From the NCBI RefSeq assembly GCF_039543545.1, contig NZ_BAABJY010000001.1, positions 248,001 to 312,000 on the forward strand: a DNA stretch of 64,000 bases. The letters are read 5' to 3'. Made by a program: the position numbers and the translations under genes. This document shows positions 50,639 through 60,166 of the stretch, one piece after another (the stretch's first letter is position 1; each line of letters opens with the position of its first letter). Origin of the DNA: Luteimonas vadosa. Its GTDB lineage: Bacteria; Pseudomonadota; Gammaproteobacteria; Xanthomonadales; Xanthomonadaceae. A model generated the notes under the pieces. That model made no database searches. It saw only the letters and a list, made by a program, of their open reading frames with translations, and was not told the origin of the DNA.

Positions 50639-51034
50639 TCATGACAGCGACCGCTCGATGTCCTCCAGCGGCGTGTTCGTCCAGGTCTTCGCCAGTTCGC
50701 CCACCTGCCGCCGGAGGGTTTCCTTGTGCAGCAGGGGCCGCATCTGCCCGAGAGTCTGCGGGTCGGCCACCAGGACCAGGTGGTCGTAGGCATTGTCCAG
50801 GGCGGCGGCGTTGAGCTGGTTCGCCAGTTGCTTGGCGAACGTGGCCTCGTCCGTCTGCTGCCCGGTCTGCTCGGGTGGCGCCACGCCGGACGGGCCTTCG
50901 TGCTCCAGGTCGGATGGCGCCAGCAGCTCCTGCTGTTGCAGGGACACGCGACCGCCCTTGCCGGTGTTCTGGAACAGGCGGGCACCTTCGCCGTCGGCGA
51001 CGACGACCCATGCTCCTTCGGGAATCTTGTCCAT
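50639..51034 (-). CDS. Host attachment family protein
   Basis: 131 residues. The Host_attach domain is recognisable by PEGAWVVVADGEGARLFQNTG at the N-terminus and AYDHLVLVADPQTLGQMRPLLH near residue 85, then the closing LAKTWTNTPLEDIE. The family was named from Agrobacterium attachment work but is widely found as a small cytosolic protein of unclear activity with an eRF1/pelota-like fold. ATG at 51034 gives the family start. Possibly cotranscribed with the DUF1993 gene. Confidence 0.88.
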   Translation of the reverse strand: MDKIPEGAWVVVADGEGARLFQNTGKGGRVSLQQQELLAPSDLEHEGPSGVAPPEQTGQQTDEATFAKQLANQLNAAALDNAYDHLVLVADPQTLGQMRPLLHKETLRRQVGELAKTWTNTPLEDIERSLS

Positions 51035-51145
51035 GCGCTTCTCCTTGCCTTCGATACGAGTTTGTTGGATAGCGGGCACCGGCTGGCCGGCGCCGGGCGG
51101 CGCGCCTCTGGCAACGCCGCCCTTTCGACGCCAGCCGTCGTGGCC

Positions 51146-51550
51146 TCAGCCGCGCGGTTCGTCCGCGGCCATGTCGGCGCGGTGCTTGGTGATCTCCGCC
51201 TGCGACAGCGATCCGTTGCCATCGGCATCGGCGACGCTGAAGTGCGCGTGCAGCATCTCCGTGGGCGCCAGCTCATCCATGGTCACGCCGCCGTCGCCAT
51301 TGGCGTCCAACTGCGCGAAGGTCATTCCCGAGTCGGCGATCTCCACGTCACCGGTCGCCTCTTCGGGCGGCACGACGCCCGGCGGAAGGCCGGCCGTGTC
51401 CTGGGTGTCGTCCGGCAGCGCCTCGACGGGCGGCGTGGCGACGGGCGCGGTGGCGGCGTCGTCGGCCGGTGCGTCGGCGCGGTCGCAGGCGGCCAGCGCC
51501 AGAATTCCGGGGACCAGCAGCGCGAAAAGCAGGGGAGTCTTGGCATTCAT
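51146..51550 (-). CDS. EF-hand domain lipoprotein
   Basis: 134 residues. Lipobox LALAAC (Cys22) after a signal helix, then an Ala/Pro/Asp linker. Two EF-hand calcium loops follow: DANGDGGVTMDE (about 82-93) and DADGNGSLSQAE (about 108-119). The Asp/Asn/Gly/Glu positions of a canonical loop are kept. Ca2+ binding outside the cytoplasm is a fair inference. Partner unknown. Confidence 0.88.
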   Translation of the reverse strand: MNAKTPLLFALLVPGILALAACDRADAPADDAATAPVATPPVEALPDDTQDTAGLPPGVVPPEEATGDVEIADSGMTFAQLDANGDGGVTMDELAPTEMLHAHFSVADADGNGSLSQAEITKHRADMAADEPRG

Positions 51551-51658
51551 CAGGGTTCTCCAGGCGACGGCGCGGGCGCGGGCCCGCGGGGAAAGGGACG
51601 GTACGGGTCGGTCCGTGCGCGGACCGGAGGAGTGCCGAGGGTTTCAAGTGCACCGTAA

Positions 51659-51960
51659 AAGCAGGGTGACGCCGGCGTGCATGCCCACGGCAAACCGAGT
51701 TTCGTGTCGTCGATGAGCCTCTCGCACCTGACCCAGCTCGAGCCCGACTGCCCGAAGATCGACAAGGTGTTCGTCGAGACCGTCGGCAAGGACGCGGCGA
51801 CCAGCGAGGTCGCCATGCACATCATCCAAGTCGCGCACTCTCTGTGGATGGCGCTCCCCGGCAAGGGCATCGAAACCGAAGCGCAGGCCGATTACCTGCG
51901 GCGCAACGGCGTCGGGCACGGGCCGGGCTGGCTGTCCGGCAAGGCGGTGCCGATGCCCCA
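51659..51960 (+). pseudogene. Degenerate remnant of an EAL (c-di-GMP phosphodiesterase) domain
   Basis: The plus frame from 51659 contains SHLTQLEPDCPKIDKVFVE, HIIQVAHSLWMA, GIETEAQADYLRRNGVGHG and GWLSGKAVPMP, spaced as in the C-terminal half of an EAL domain (LKIDxxFV, AHSLGM, EGVETEAQ, GYLFGRPMP). The preceding DDFGTGYSS region reads HGKPSFVSSM, so metal/catalytic residues are gone, EGVET has lost its Glu, and no start or N-terminal half exists upstream (a stop is at 51656). This is a relic, not a gene. Confidence 0.75.
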
Positions 51961-52033
51961 TGCCGGTCGAGGCCGGGACGGCCTGGGCGCGCGTGCAGGG
52001 CACGCACGCGGCCCGGCGCTCGCCCGCGACGCC

Positions 52034-53353
52034 TTATTCGACGAGGCTGACGGTCATGCCCTTGCTGACCACCCGCGCAAGCGCCGCCGCGCTCCAGTTG
52101 GTCATCCGGATGCAGCCGTTGGACGCGCTCTTGCCGATGCTCGCGGGATCGGGCGTGCCGTGGATCCCGTAATGCGGCTTGGAGATCCCGACCCACGTCG
52201 TCCCCACGGGATTGTTCGGGCCGGGCGGGATCCTGGCCTTCTTCGCATCCTTGTCGGTGCCGGCGATCAACGCCGGGTCGAAATGCCAGACCGGGTTGCG
52301 CGCCACGACGGTCACCGTCCACTCCCCGATCGGCAGCGGGAACTGGGCGCTCCCCGTGGTCACCGGGTATTGCGCCAAGACCTTGCCATCCGCGTCCTGC
52401 AGCTGGAGGGCGCCTTCGGACTTGTCGACCACGACGCGGGCGGCCATCGGCATGCGGTCCGCCGCCATCACGTTCGGCACGGTGATCACGGTGCCGGCGG
52501 TGAACTCAATGCCGGGATTGAGCTTGGCGAGCAGCGCAGGGCTGGCGTGGAATTTTTCCGCGACCTTCTCTTGGACCGACGCGTACGGCAGCGACTCCTG
52601 TTTCGCCATGTCCTCCGGCGATTCCGGCGTCGGGGCGAACGGTCCGGCCACGTCTTCGGGGGTGAGCGCGTGGCTGACGAGCACCGGCGCCGTGTCGACG
52701 CCGAGCGCTTCCCAGGTCGCGTCATCGAGCTTGCCGCTCGCCGGCAGGCCCTTCGCCGCCTGGTAGGCCTTCACCGCGCGGCGCATGTTGCTGCCGACGG
52801 CTCCATCGATCTCGCCGGGCGAGAAGTACGCACGATCCAGCAGGACCTGCGCGCGCAGCGGGCTGTCCTTCGGGAGATCGGCGTCCGCCGGCGCGGCCTC
52901 GACCGCGGTTTGCGCCGCCGCGGGCTTGCCGGTGTCGGCGATTGCTTCGGGCTTTCCATTTCCGGGCACTGCGGGGTCCGTCGACACGGTCGCGGAATCA
53001 CCCCCGGGCCCGACGTCGGTTGCCGCCGGCACCGGAGGGCTGGTCGCCCCGGGCGGCAACGCGTCGGCAGCGGTCCCGCCAGCGTCTTCGGCCGGGGTTT
53101 CCGGCGGTGGCGCATACGGGTCGAAGGGCGATGCACCGGGCACGAGGCCGACCTGCAGCGGACCCTGGTCGATGTAGCCCGTGTCTTCCGGGAGCGGGTT
53201 GTCGCTGATCGCGGTCACGCTGGCGGGCTGCGATTCGGGCGCCGGCGTTGCCGCGTCGTCGCTGGCCGTGGGCGTCGGGGACTGCGTGCAGGCCGCCAGC
53301 GCGATCGCCAGCGTCGCCAGTGCGGATGCCCGGAGGAGGGGTCGTGTATTCAT
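52034..53353 (-). CDS. L,D-transpeptidase with peptidoglycan-binding domain
   Basis: 439 residues. Lipoprotein signal (lipobox LAAC at about 22), then a long Ala/Pro/Asp/Thr linker to about 155. A PG_binding_1 domain (about 163-215: VLLDRAYFSPGEIDGAVGSNM) comes next, followed by a LysM-like segment (VAEKFHASPALLAKLNPG, about 265-300). The YkuD catalytic domain (about 310-439) carries HGTPDPASIGKSASNGCIRM with catalytic His and Cys. It builds 3-3 cross-links or attaches proteins to peptidoglycan. The C-terminal placement and lipobox suggest outer-membrane anchoring. Confidence 0.93.
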   Translation of the reverse strand: MNTRPLLRASALATLAIALAACTQSPTPTASDDAATPAPESQPASVTAISDNPLPEDTGYIDQGPLQVGLVPGASPFDPYAPPPETPAEDAGGTAADALPPGATSPPVPAATDVGPGGDSATVSTDPAVPGNGKPEAIADTGKPAAAQTAVEAAPADADLPKDSPLRAQVLLDRAYFSPGEIDGAVGSNMRRAVKAYQAAKGLPASGKLDDATWEALGVDTAPVLVSHALTPEDVAGPFAPTPESPEDMAKQESLPYASVQEKVAEKFHASPALLAKLNPGIEFTAGTVITVPNVMAADRMPMAARVVVDKSEGALQLQDADGKVLAQYPVTTGSAQFPLPIGEWTVTVVARNPVWHFDPALIAGTDKDAKKARIPPGPNNPVGTTWVGISKPHYGIHGTPDPASIGKSASNGCIRMTNWSAAALARVVSKGMTVSLVE

Positions 53354-53623
53354 CGCAAGCCTCGTGTGTCGATCGGCCGCATCTTGGACAGGCCGCGTGG
53401 CGTGCGACGTGAACGAGGCGCCCATTCGACGCCCTGCGTTCACGCGGAATTGCGGAAAGCGGCGGTTCGACGCCGCGCATGCCGGGGCGCGACCCCATCG
53501 AGCAGGTGGCCCACCGCAACCCGGACGCTGCCGCGCCTGGATCCGGAACAGGACAAGGAGCCGTAGCGAGGAACCATGGCCGTCGGCCTCCACTGCGCCG
53601 CGACTCCCCTCGCCGGAGCGGGC

Positions 53624-54109
53624 TCAGATCTCCTTCTTCGCGATACGGGCATGCAGGTCGGGAATCGCCATCACCCCCGCCGATCCGTACCAGGTGTGGA
53701 ACTCGGGCACCATCTCGCCGGCGACGACCACCGGGTCGGTGGCCACGGCCGCCCTGGCGGCCTCGATGCCATCGACCGCGAGCACGAACAGCCCGCGCCA
53801 GCCGTCGACGCCGTCCAGCGGACCGGCGAGCACCAGCGTGCCCTGCTCCGCCAGGCGCTTCATGTTGGCGAAATGCCCGGCGAACATCGCCTTGCGCGCC
53901 GGTCCTTCCGCCACCGGGGTCGGGCCGGTCTTGAGGATGACGAGCACGTAGCTGCGCATGCCGTAGTCGTCGGCGCCCAGCCGCTCGGCCAGGGCGGCAT
54001 CGAACGCCGTCGGCGGTTGCGCGGCCGCATCCTGTGGCGTCCGGGCCTGGGCATCGCCCGTCCAGGCGACCCACGCCAGCAGCGGCAAGAGAAGGGCAAA
54101 CCTGGTCAT
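53624..54109 (-). CDS. Exported YCII-related protein
   Basis: 161 residues. Signal peptide ends near GDAQA. The body SYVLVILKTGPTP...GHFANMKRLAEQGTLVLAGPLDG is a YCII/dimeric alpha-beta barrel module with the conserved His (GHF) and Gly-Pro. VAGEMVPEFHTWYG closes it. YCII domains are usually cytosolic; exported versions are frequent in Xanthomonadaceae. Activity unknown. The 270 bp downstream to the L,D-transpeptidase start holds no gene. Confidence 0.85.
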   Translation of the reverse strand: MTRFALLLPLLAWVAWTGDAQARTPQDAAAQPPTAFDAALAERLGADDYGMRSYVLVILKTGPTPVAEGPARKAMFAGHFANMKRLAEQGTLVLAGPLDGVDGWRGLFVLAVDGIEAARAAVATDPVVVAGEMVPEFHTWYGSAGVMAIPDLHARIAKKEI

Positions 54110-54246
54110 GGTGGTCTCCTTGCGGGGTTCGACCCCAGCATAAGCGCCGCGCGGGTCGCATCGCACGGGGCCATCGCCGTGGGCCTCGACACGCCTGCGA
54201 CGCTGCACGGTCCAGCATCGTGGGTCCGCCAGCCGAGGGAGCCACG

Positions 54247-54573
54247 ATGACCCGCCGCGACGTGACGTACCAGGAAACCGCCCCCGACCTGGCCACGGTC
54301 GAAGCGATGCAGGGACTCGTCCTGCTCGACTTCGGTACCGACTGGTGCGGCCATTGCAACGCCGCGCGGGCGGCGGTGGATGCGTGGATCGACGCGCATC
54401 CGGCCATCGACCACCTGCGCGTGGAGGACGGCCGCGGGCGCGCCTTGGGCCGCGCCTACAAGGTCAAGCTCTGGCCGACGCTGGTCCTGTTGCGCGACGG
54501 CCGCGAGATCGCCCGTACCGTGCGCCCGCGCGAAGAGCGCGAGTTGTGGCCGCTGACCGAGGCGGTGCGCTAG
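54247..54573 (+). CDS. Thioredoxin family protein
   Basis: 108 residues, no signal peptide. The thioredoxin fold with active site DWCGHCNAAR (CGHC) in place of the WCGPC of classical thioredoxin; the cis-Pro is in KLWPTLVLLRDG. Short acidic start MTRRDVTYQE. Acts as a cytoplasmic disulfide reductase or a redox carrier for an unknown client. Divergent from the YCII gene and upstream of the winged-helix regulator. Confidence 0.9.
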   Translation: MTRRDVTYQETAPDLATVEAMQGLVLLDFGTDWCGHCNAARAAVDAWIDAHPAIDHLRVEDGRGRALGRAYKVKLWPTLVLLRDGREIARTVRPREERELWPLTEAVR

Positions 54574-54712
54574 CACGCCTCCGGCCCACGCGGCGATCCG
54601 GGCCGCGCAGCCGCGGGCGCGACGGGGCGGCGCATCGGCGCCGATGGCTTCTCGGTTAGAGTTCGGGGAGGCGGCCTCGCCGCGGCGCGCGGCCGGACCG
54701 TCGCGAGGAGCC

Positions 54713-56767
54713 ATGACCGAATACCGATTCAACGGGATTCGCCTGGACTCGGCCTCCAGGAGGATCGTCGGGCCACGGGGATCGGTGCACCTGCCGCCCA
54801 AGCCCTACGAAGTGCTGGTCGAGCTGCTGCACGCCGCCTGCAGCGTGGTGACGCGCGAAGCCCTGCTGGACCGCGTCTGGCCGGAGCGGCCTGCCTCCGA
54901 CGAGACGCTCTCGCGCACCATCACCGACCTGCGCAAGTTGCTGGGCGACGACTCCCGGGCGCCGCGGTACATCGAAACCGTGCCGAAGGTGGGTTACCGC
55001 TTCCTGCTCGACGTCGAGCGAGGCGACCGCGAACCCGAGCCCGGGCCGAGCCCGCGCCGCAATCGACTTGGGGCCCTGGCCGCGGCATTGGTCGTGCTGG
55101 CCCTCGCCTCGGCCTACCTGCTCCGCCCGGATCCGGAACCGCGTGCGACCGTGGTGGTGGGCAGCGGCATCCTCGGGGTGCCGATTCCACTGACCACCGA
55201 AGTCGGCGACGAGGACACCCCGGATTTTTCCCCCGACGGCAAGCAGCTCGTCTACGCCGCGCGCGACCGCGGCGACGAGAACTGGGACATCCGCTTGCGA
55301 GACCTGGCGACGGGCGAGGCCACGGACCTGGCCGGCGGCCCGGATCGCGAATACGCGCCCGTGTTCTCCCCGGACGGCCGGCGCGTGGCGTTCCTGCGCT
55401 ACCGCGGCGAACGCTGCCAGGTGGTGGTGAAGGCACTGGACGGAGGCGAGCGCCCCGTCGCTGACTGCCAGACACCGTTGATGGCCTACCTGGACTGGTC
55501 GCCCGATGGCCGGCGGATCGCCTTTTCGCAGGTCCCTGCGCAGGGTGGCGCGACGCTCGCCTTGCGCACGGTCGACCTGGAGACCCGGGCGATCGCCGCG
55601 CCGGTCGCCGCACCGCCCGACGGCGAGTACCAGTTCGCGCCCAAGTTCTCGCCCGATGGTCGCCAGCTGGCCTACGTGCAGGGCGTCCTCGACCGCAACG
55701 AGCTCTGGCTCGCCGACCTGCCCTCCGGCCGGGCAAGGCCGATCACCGCGTTCGGCGGGCGGATTACCGGCGCCAGCTGGGATGGTGCCGGGACGGGCCT
55801 GTACGTCGCGACCGCGGCACCAGCCGAGCCTGCCTTGTGGCGGGTGGTGCCGGGCCGGCCCGCGGAACGCCTCCGCGGCGGCGAGGCTTTCGCCATTGCC
55901 TTCGACCACGTGCACCGGCGGTTGGTCTTCGACAACATCCGGCCCCGCACGAACATCTGGTCGACCCGGATCGGCGCGGACGGGGACGCCGATGCACCCG
56001 TGCGCGCCGTCGCCAGCACCCGGATCGACTTCAGGCCGAGCGTGTCGCCCGATGGTCGGCGACTGGCGTTCGTGTCCGACCGGACCGGCCATTACGAGGT
56101 CTGGCTCGCCGACGCGACCGGTGATGCACAACGTCGCCTGACCCAATGGCAGGCCGCCGACATCAGCCGGCCGGCATGGTCGCCAGATGGACGCACCCTG
56201 GCCTACGCCGTGCTGCGCGACGGGCGCTGGACCGGCTTCCTCGATCCGATGGACGGGACCGTCCGGCAGCGGATCCCGGTCGAGGGGCAGTTCCGCCACC
56301 CGACCTGGTCGCCGGATGGTCGCTGGGTGCTGCATGCGGACGAACAAGGCATCCGCCGCGTTTCCCCGGGCCAGTGGCGCGTCGAACGCGTCCTGGACCA
56401 GGCCGGTGCGGTTCCGCTGTTCGTGCGCGACCAGGCCGTGTACTTCCTCCAGCCGGGGCGGCCAGGCATCCAGCGACTGCCTTCGCAAGGACCCCCGGAC
56501 ACCCTGCTCGCCGAACATGAACTCGTCGTGCCGGAGGCGATCAGCAGCGGGGGAGGGCACCTGTACTTCATCGGCTCCACGCCGCAAGACGGCATCCGCC
56601 GCCTGTTCGCCCACGACATGGATTCCGGCGGCACGCGCGCGATCCTCCCGCTCGTCGCCTATGCGCGCCATGCGCACACCACGGCCACCCTCGACGGGGC
56701 GACGGTGTATTTCTCCCAGACCGACGATGCGGAAAGCGACCTGGTCGTGATCGATGCGCCTCCCTGA
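54713..56767 (+). CDS. CadC/ToxR-type winged-helix regulator fused to TolB-like propeller
   Basis: 684 residues. Residues 1-100 are an OmpR/CadC winged helix: VHLPPKPYEVLVELL, LLDRVWPERPASDETLSRTI, PRYIETVPKVGYRF. One membrane helix (about 118-138, LGALAAALVVLALASAYLL) follows. The rest is an envelope-side beta-propeller of PD40 repeats, with many copies of FSPDGRRVAF-type blades (for example DFSPDGKQLVYAA, VSPDGRRLAFVSD, WSPDGRTLAYAV). Such proteins bind DNA from the membrane and sense periplasmic signals or partners. No client gene is obvious; the secreted protein at 56941 follows on the same strand. Confidence 0.92.
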   Translation: MTEYRFNGIRLDSASRRIVGPRGSVHLPPKPYEVLVELLHAACSVVTREALLDRVWPERPASDETLSRTITDLRKLLGDDSRAPRYIETVPKVGYRFLLDVERGDREPEPGPSPRRNRLGALAAALVVLALASAYLLRPDPEPRATVVVGSGILGVPIPLTTEVGDEDTPDFSPDGKQLVYAARDRGDENWDIRLRDLATGEATDLAGGPDREYAPVFSPDGRRVAFLRYRGERCQVVVKALDGGERPVADCQTPLMAYLDWSPDGRRIAFSQVPAQGGATLALRTVDLETRAIAAPVAAPPDGEYQFAPKFSPDGRQLAYVQGVLDRNELWLADLPSGRARPITAFGGRITGASWDGAGTGLYVATAAPAEPALWRVVPGRPAERLRGGEAFAIAFDHVHRRLVFDNIRPRTNIWSTRIGADGDADAPVRAVASTRIDFRPSVSPDGRRLAFVSDRTGHYEVWLADATGDAQRRLTQWQAADISRPAWSPDGRTLAYAVLRDGRWTGFLDPMDGTVRQRIPVEGQFRHPTWSPDGRWVLHADEQGIRRVSPGQWRVERVLDQAGAVPLFVRDQAVYFLQPGRPGIQRLPSQGPPDTLLAEHELVVPEAISSGGGHLYFIGSTPQDGIRRLFAHDMDSGGTRAILPLVAYARHAHTTATLDGATVYFSQTDDAESDLVVIDAPP

Positions 56768-56940
56768 GGCCTCAGTGTTTTCTCCGCAATAACTCCGGTT
56801 TTCCTCAGGACACGCGCCCGGCGGGGCGCTTGAATCGAAGTGCTTCCCGATGGCTGGTGGCCCAAGCGCCGATGGCCGTTCGACGGGAAGCACCGGCGGC
56901 GCCCCCGCGGGCGCCCCTTCAACCCTCAAGGAGAAACGAC

Positions 56941-57534
56941 ATGCGCACCAGGATCGAACATCGCATTTTCGGGTACGGCACGGCCGCGACCATCCTCGCG
57001 GCGGCGTTGGCGGCCTCGACCGCCGCGGCGGGCAATCCCGTCGTCGACCTGCAGCAGCACGACCAGAGCCGGGGCGTCGTGGCATCGGCCACCGGCGGCG
57101 GGCATTTCCTCGTCGGCGGCTCGCTGGACGTCACCTTCGCGTTCAGCGCCAACCAGCATCCCGATGGCACGGCCAGCGGCCACTCGCGGCACCAGGTCGA
57201 GCTCGGCGGGCTGCCCATCGACTTTTCCAGCGAGGTGATCTGCGTGTCGGTGGACCCGCAGAACCGGCGCGCCTGGGTGGGCGCCGTCATCACCCAGAAC
57301 CGCTCCGAACATCCCGCCTTCACCCAGGAGCGCAACCAGCCAGGGCGTGACATCTGGTTCCGCGTCCTGGACAACGGGCAAGGCCAGGCAGCCGCCGACC
57401 GCAGCACCTTCGTCGGCTTCGAGGGCGATGCCGGGATCATCACGTCCGAGGAGTATTGCGAAACGATGCCCTGGCCCGCGGACAACGCCCGCACCAGTCC
57501 GGTCACCCAGGGCAACCTCCAGGTCAGGCCCTGA
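56941..57534 (+). CDS. Secreted protein of unknown function
   Basis: 197 residues. Signal peptide ends near ASTAAAG. The mature protein has GGGHFLVGGSLDVTFAFSANQ, SGHSRHQVELGGLPIDFSSEVICVSVD, and VGAVITQNRSEHPAF, a beta-rich fold with two or three Cys (EVICVS, EEYCETM). GAGAAACGAC with an upstream GGAG precedes the ATG. Related by style to secreted proteins annotated only as hypothetical in soil bacteria. It follows the membrane regulator by about 170 bases. Confidence 0.75.
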   Translation: MRTRIEHRIFGYGTAATILAAALAASTAAAGNPVVDLQQHDQSRGVVASATGGGHFLVGGSLDVTFAFSANQHPDGTASGHSRHQVELGGLPIDFSSEVICVSVDPQNRRAWVGAVITQNRSEHPAFTQERNQPGRDIWFRVLDNGQGQAAADRSTFVGFEGDAGIITSEEYCETMPWPADNARTSPVTQGNLQVRP

Positions 57535-57932
57535 CCGACGCGCCGCCGGGCATCGACGGGACCGGGGCGTGGCGGGTGGGGCCTGAGGGCATCGCCGTGG
57601 AAATGGCGCATCGTTCCGCGCTTCACGGCGTGGCATTCGGAACGATGTCCCCGGTACCGCCCCCGGGGGTCACTGCCCCCCCGGTGAAGGTCGTGCGTAC
57701 GAACCCGGGCCGATGACGGGGCCGATGCAGGCCCGGCTGCATCGGCGTGCGGGGCACGAACGGGCCGGGGAACATTGATCGCAACGATCCGGTCGCATCG
57801 GTGGGGTCGGCGCGAGTTCACGCCCGCACCTCCCCAAGCGCGCCGGTGCGACATCCCGGCTGGCCCGGATCGCCTCAGCCGCAGGCCATCGACGCCTTCA
57901 TGGCAGGGAAATCGCCTGCGCATGCCGCCATT
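57535..57932. other. 398-bp region without a gene
   Basis: Between the convergent ends of the secreted protein and the VOC gene I find no supported ORF. No strong T-tailed hairpin is evident. Confidence 0.55.
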
Positions 57933-58325
57933 TCATTTGGGCCGGTGGATCGCGCACAGCTTGTGGCCGTCCGGATCGCGCACGTAGGCCAGGTAGAGCG
58001 GGCCCAGCGCGTTGTCGCGCATGCCGGGCGGCTGTTCGATCGACGTGCCGCCGGCGGCGACCGCCGTGTCGTGGAAGGCGCGTACCTGTTCCGGGGAGTC
58101 GCACTTGAAACCGATGGTCGCGCCATTGGCGCAGGTGGCCGGCGCGCCGTCGATCGGTTCGGTGACGCAGAAGGTATCGCCGTCGTGGCGATAGAACAGC
58201 CGCATGTGGCCGCTGGCCGATGGGTTGCGCAACGGCGCGCCCGCACCCAGCACGCCGAGCACCGCGTCGTAGAACCGCGCCGAGCGCTCGATGTCGTTGG
58301 TGCCGACCATGAAGTGGTTGAACAT
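57933..58325 (-). CDS. VOC family protein
   Basis: 130 residues. One glyoxalase-like chain made of two beta-alpha-beta-beta-beta halves: FNHFMVGTNDIERSARFYDAVLG at the start and LYLAYVRDPDGHKLCAIHRP at the end, with metal-ligand His/Glu positions plausible (first His in NHFMVG). ATG at 58325 gives the family start. Substrate unknown. Confidence 0.9.
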   Translation of the reverse strand: MFNHFMVGTNDIERSARFYDAVLGVLGAGAPLRNPSASGHMRLFYRHDGDTFCVTEPIDGAPATCANGATIGFKCDSPEQVRAFHDTAVAAGGTSIEQPPGMRDNALGPLYLAYVRDPDGHKLCAIHRPK

Positions 58326-58463
58326 GCTGTCTGTCCTCTGGCGATTGCGCGCTAAGTGACCCTGGCAAATCGTTTTTCTATCCCCTGCCAGGCGGTAGCG
58401 ATTGCTCAAGAGGGAACGTCACCCACGCTTTCTTGCTTTGGTGACTCGCCCCGGCCTCCGCTC

Positions 58464-59876
58464 CTACTCCACGTCATCTTCGGGCGTCGCCCCGGCCAAG
58501 GCCTGGATGAAGAGGTAATAGTGGTCCAGCCCCTGTTCGAACTGGGACACGGGCAGGGATTCGTCGATCCCGTGGAAGTTGTAGTCCGAACCGTCGGTCG
58601 AGATCAATGGCCCGGCGCCCACGGTGGGAATGCCGGCGCGCCGGAAGGCCACGCCATCCGTGGCACCGGCCTCCATGTAGGGCGACACGCGCGCGCCGGG
58701 GAGGCGGATCTTCAGCGTTCGCTCCAACGCGACGGTAAGGGCTGCAGGCACCGGCGACATCGGGCCCTCCACGGGATCGCCCACCACCGTCAGTTCCAGC
58801 GCCGGATCGCCGGCGGCCTGCGCGAGCGCGGCCCTGGTGTCATCGATGGTTTCGCCCGGGAAGATGCGGCAGTTGATCGTTGCCCTGGCTGCAGTGGGCA
58901 ATGCGTTTTCGACGATTCCCGCCTGCAGCATCGTCGCGACGCAGGTGGTGCGCAGTTCGCGGCTGAGCCATTCCTCCTGCTCCATCCGTCGCAGGCTGGC
59001 TGGATGTCCGGGGCTCGCCACGAAATCGGTGATGGCCTTGGCGAGCTCGGGGTCATCGCCCAGGTCGCCCGCCGTCGTCGCCAGGCCGGCCAGTGAAACC
59101 GCGTTCCAGCGCACCGGGAAGCGATGGGCCGCGATCCTGAGCAGTGCCGCGGACAACTGGTAGATGGCATTGTCCGCGCGCGGTGCGGACGAATGGCCGC
59201 CCTTGTTCCGCGCCGTGAGTTCGAACGTGGCGTAGGTTTTCTCGGCGGCCTGGATGTAATAGCTGGGCGTGCCGTCGCCTGCGGGGCGGTAGCCGCCGCC
59301 GGCGTCGGAATTGACCGCGAACGCGGCGCCGCGCAGCCGGTCAGCCAGCAGACGCGTGCTCGCCATGCCGGTTTCCTCGTCGCCCGAGAAGGCCAGCACC
59401 AGGTCCCGGTCCGGCACGAAGCCCCTGCGCCTGAGCCGCAGGAACGCCTGCGTGAGCGTCAGCAGGCCGTACTTGTTGTCGACCACGCCACGGCCATGGA
59501 GGCGACCGTCCACTTCCTCGAGTGTCCACGGATCGTGGGTCCACTCGCTCGGATCTGCATCCACCACGTCCATGTGCGCCAGGAAGGCGATCGGCGCCTC
59601 CTTCGAACCAGGCGCGCCGCGGTAGCGGACCAGCAGGCCCACGGTTTCACCGGACGGCACGAGCTCGATGTCTTCGGGTGAAAACCCCGCCTTGCGAAAC
59701 TCTCCGGCCAGGTAACGCGCCATGGCCGGCACGTTGCCCTGGCCCGCGACGGTCCGGTACCCGACCAGCGCCCCCAGCATCTGCCGCGCTTCCGACTGCA
59801 CCTGCGCAGCCGGCTCGGCCAGGACACCCCCGCTGAGGGCCAATAATCCCATTGCCAGTACGAAACGATGCTTCAT
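58464..59876 (-). CDS. M20 family zinc peptidase, exported
   Basis: 470 residues. Signal peptide MKHRFVLAMGLLALSGGVLA. The zinc site is AFLAHMDVVDAD, GRGVVDNKYG (bridging Asp), FSGDEETGMAS (catalytic Glu), NSDAGGGY, and the distant YNFHGIDE His. GGHSSAPRADNAIYQL is the dimerisation-domain signature. The length and order match M20/M25/M40 carboxypeptidase-like enzymes that release amino acids in the periplasm. No neighbour is obviously linked. Confidence 0.94.
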   Translation of the reverse strand: MKHRFVLAMGLLALSGGVLAEPAAQVQSEARQMLGALVGYRTVAGQGNVPAMARYLAGEFRKAGFSPEDIELVPSGETVGLLVRYRGAPGSKEAPIAFLAHMDVVDADPSEWTHDPWTLEEVDGRLHGRGVVDNKYGLLTLTQAFLRLRRRGFVPDRDLVLAFSGDEETGMASTRLLADRLRGAAFAVNSDAGGGYRPAGDGTPSYYIQAAEKTYATFELTARNKGGHSSAPRADNAIYQLSAALLRIAAHRFPVRWNAVSLAGLATTAGDLGDDPELAKAITDFVASPGHPASLRRMEQEEWLSRELRTTCVATMLQAGIVENALPTAARATINCRIFPGETIDDTRAALAQAAGDPALELTVVGDPVEGPMSPVPAALTVALERTLKIRLPGARVSPYMEAGATDGVAFRRAGIPTVGAGPLISTDGSDYNFHGIDESLPVSQFEQGLDHYYLFIQALAGATPEDDVE

Positions 59877-60166
59877 GGAGATCCCTCTGGAAGGATGGAA
59901 CCCGACACCTTTGCCTTGCGCAACTTCTTTCCCGCAACGACGGCGTCGTCGAGGGTTCCATCGGCCTGGCTTGCCGCGTCTGCCAGCGAGGCCGCAACGC
60001 GAAGGTCGGCATCGCCAGCAACACGCTGTCTTCTTGGCACGCCCAAGCTGCTAACGGAGGGAAAGGTGCACGCTCGTTCCTGTTGCGCTTTACCTGCCCT
60101 GGATCCTTGTGGGCTACAGGATCGGACAGTCGACCCTGGAGCCTGCTGTTGGTGACTCCCTCTCCT

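Noticed and set aside
54656..57085. 809-codon minus-strand frame over the winged-helix/TolB gene
   Set aside because: Shadow of the PD40 repeat gene; Arg/Ala/Gly-rich without motifs.
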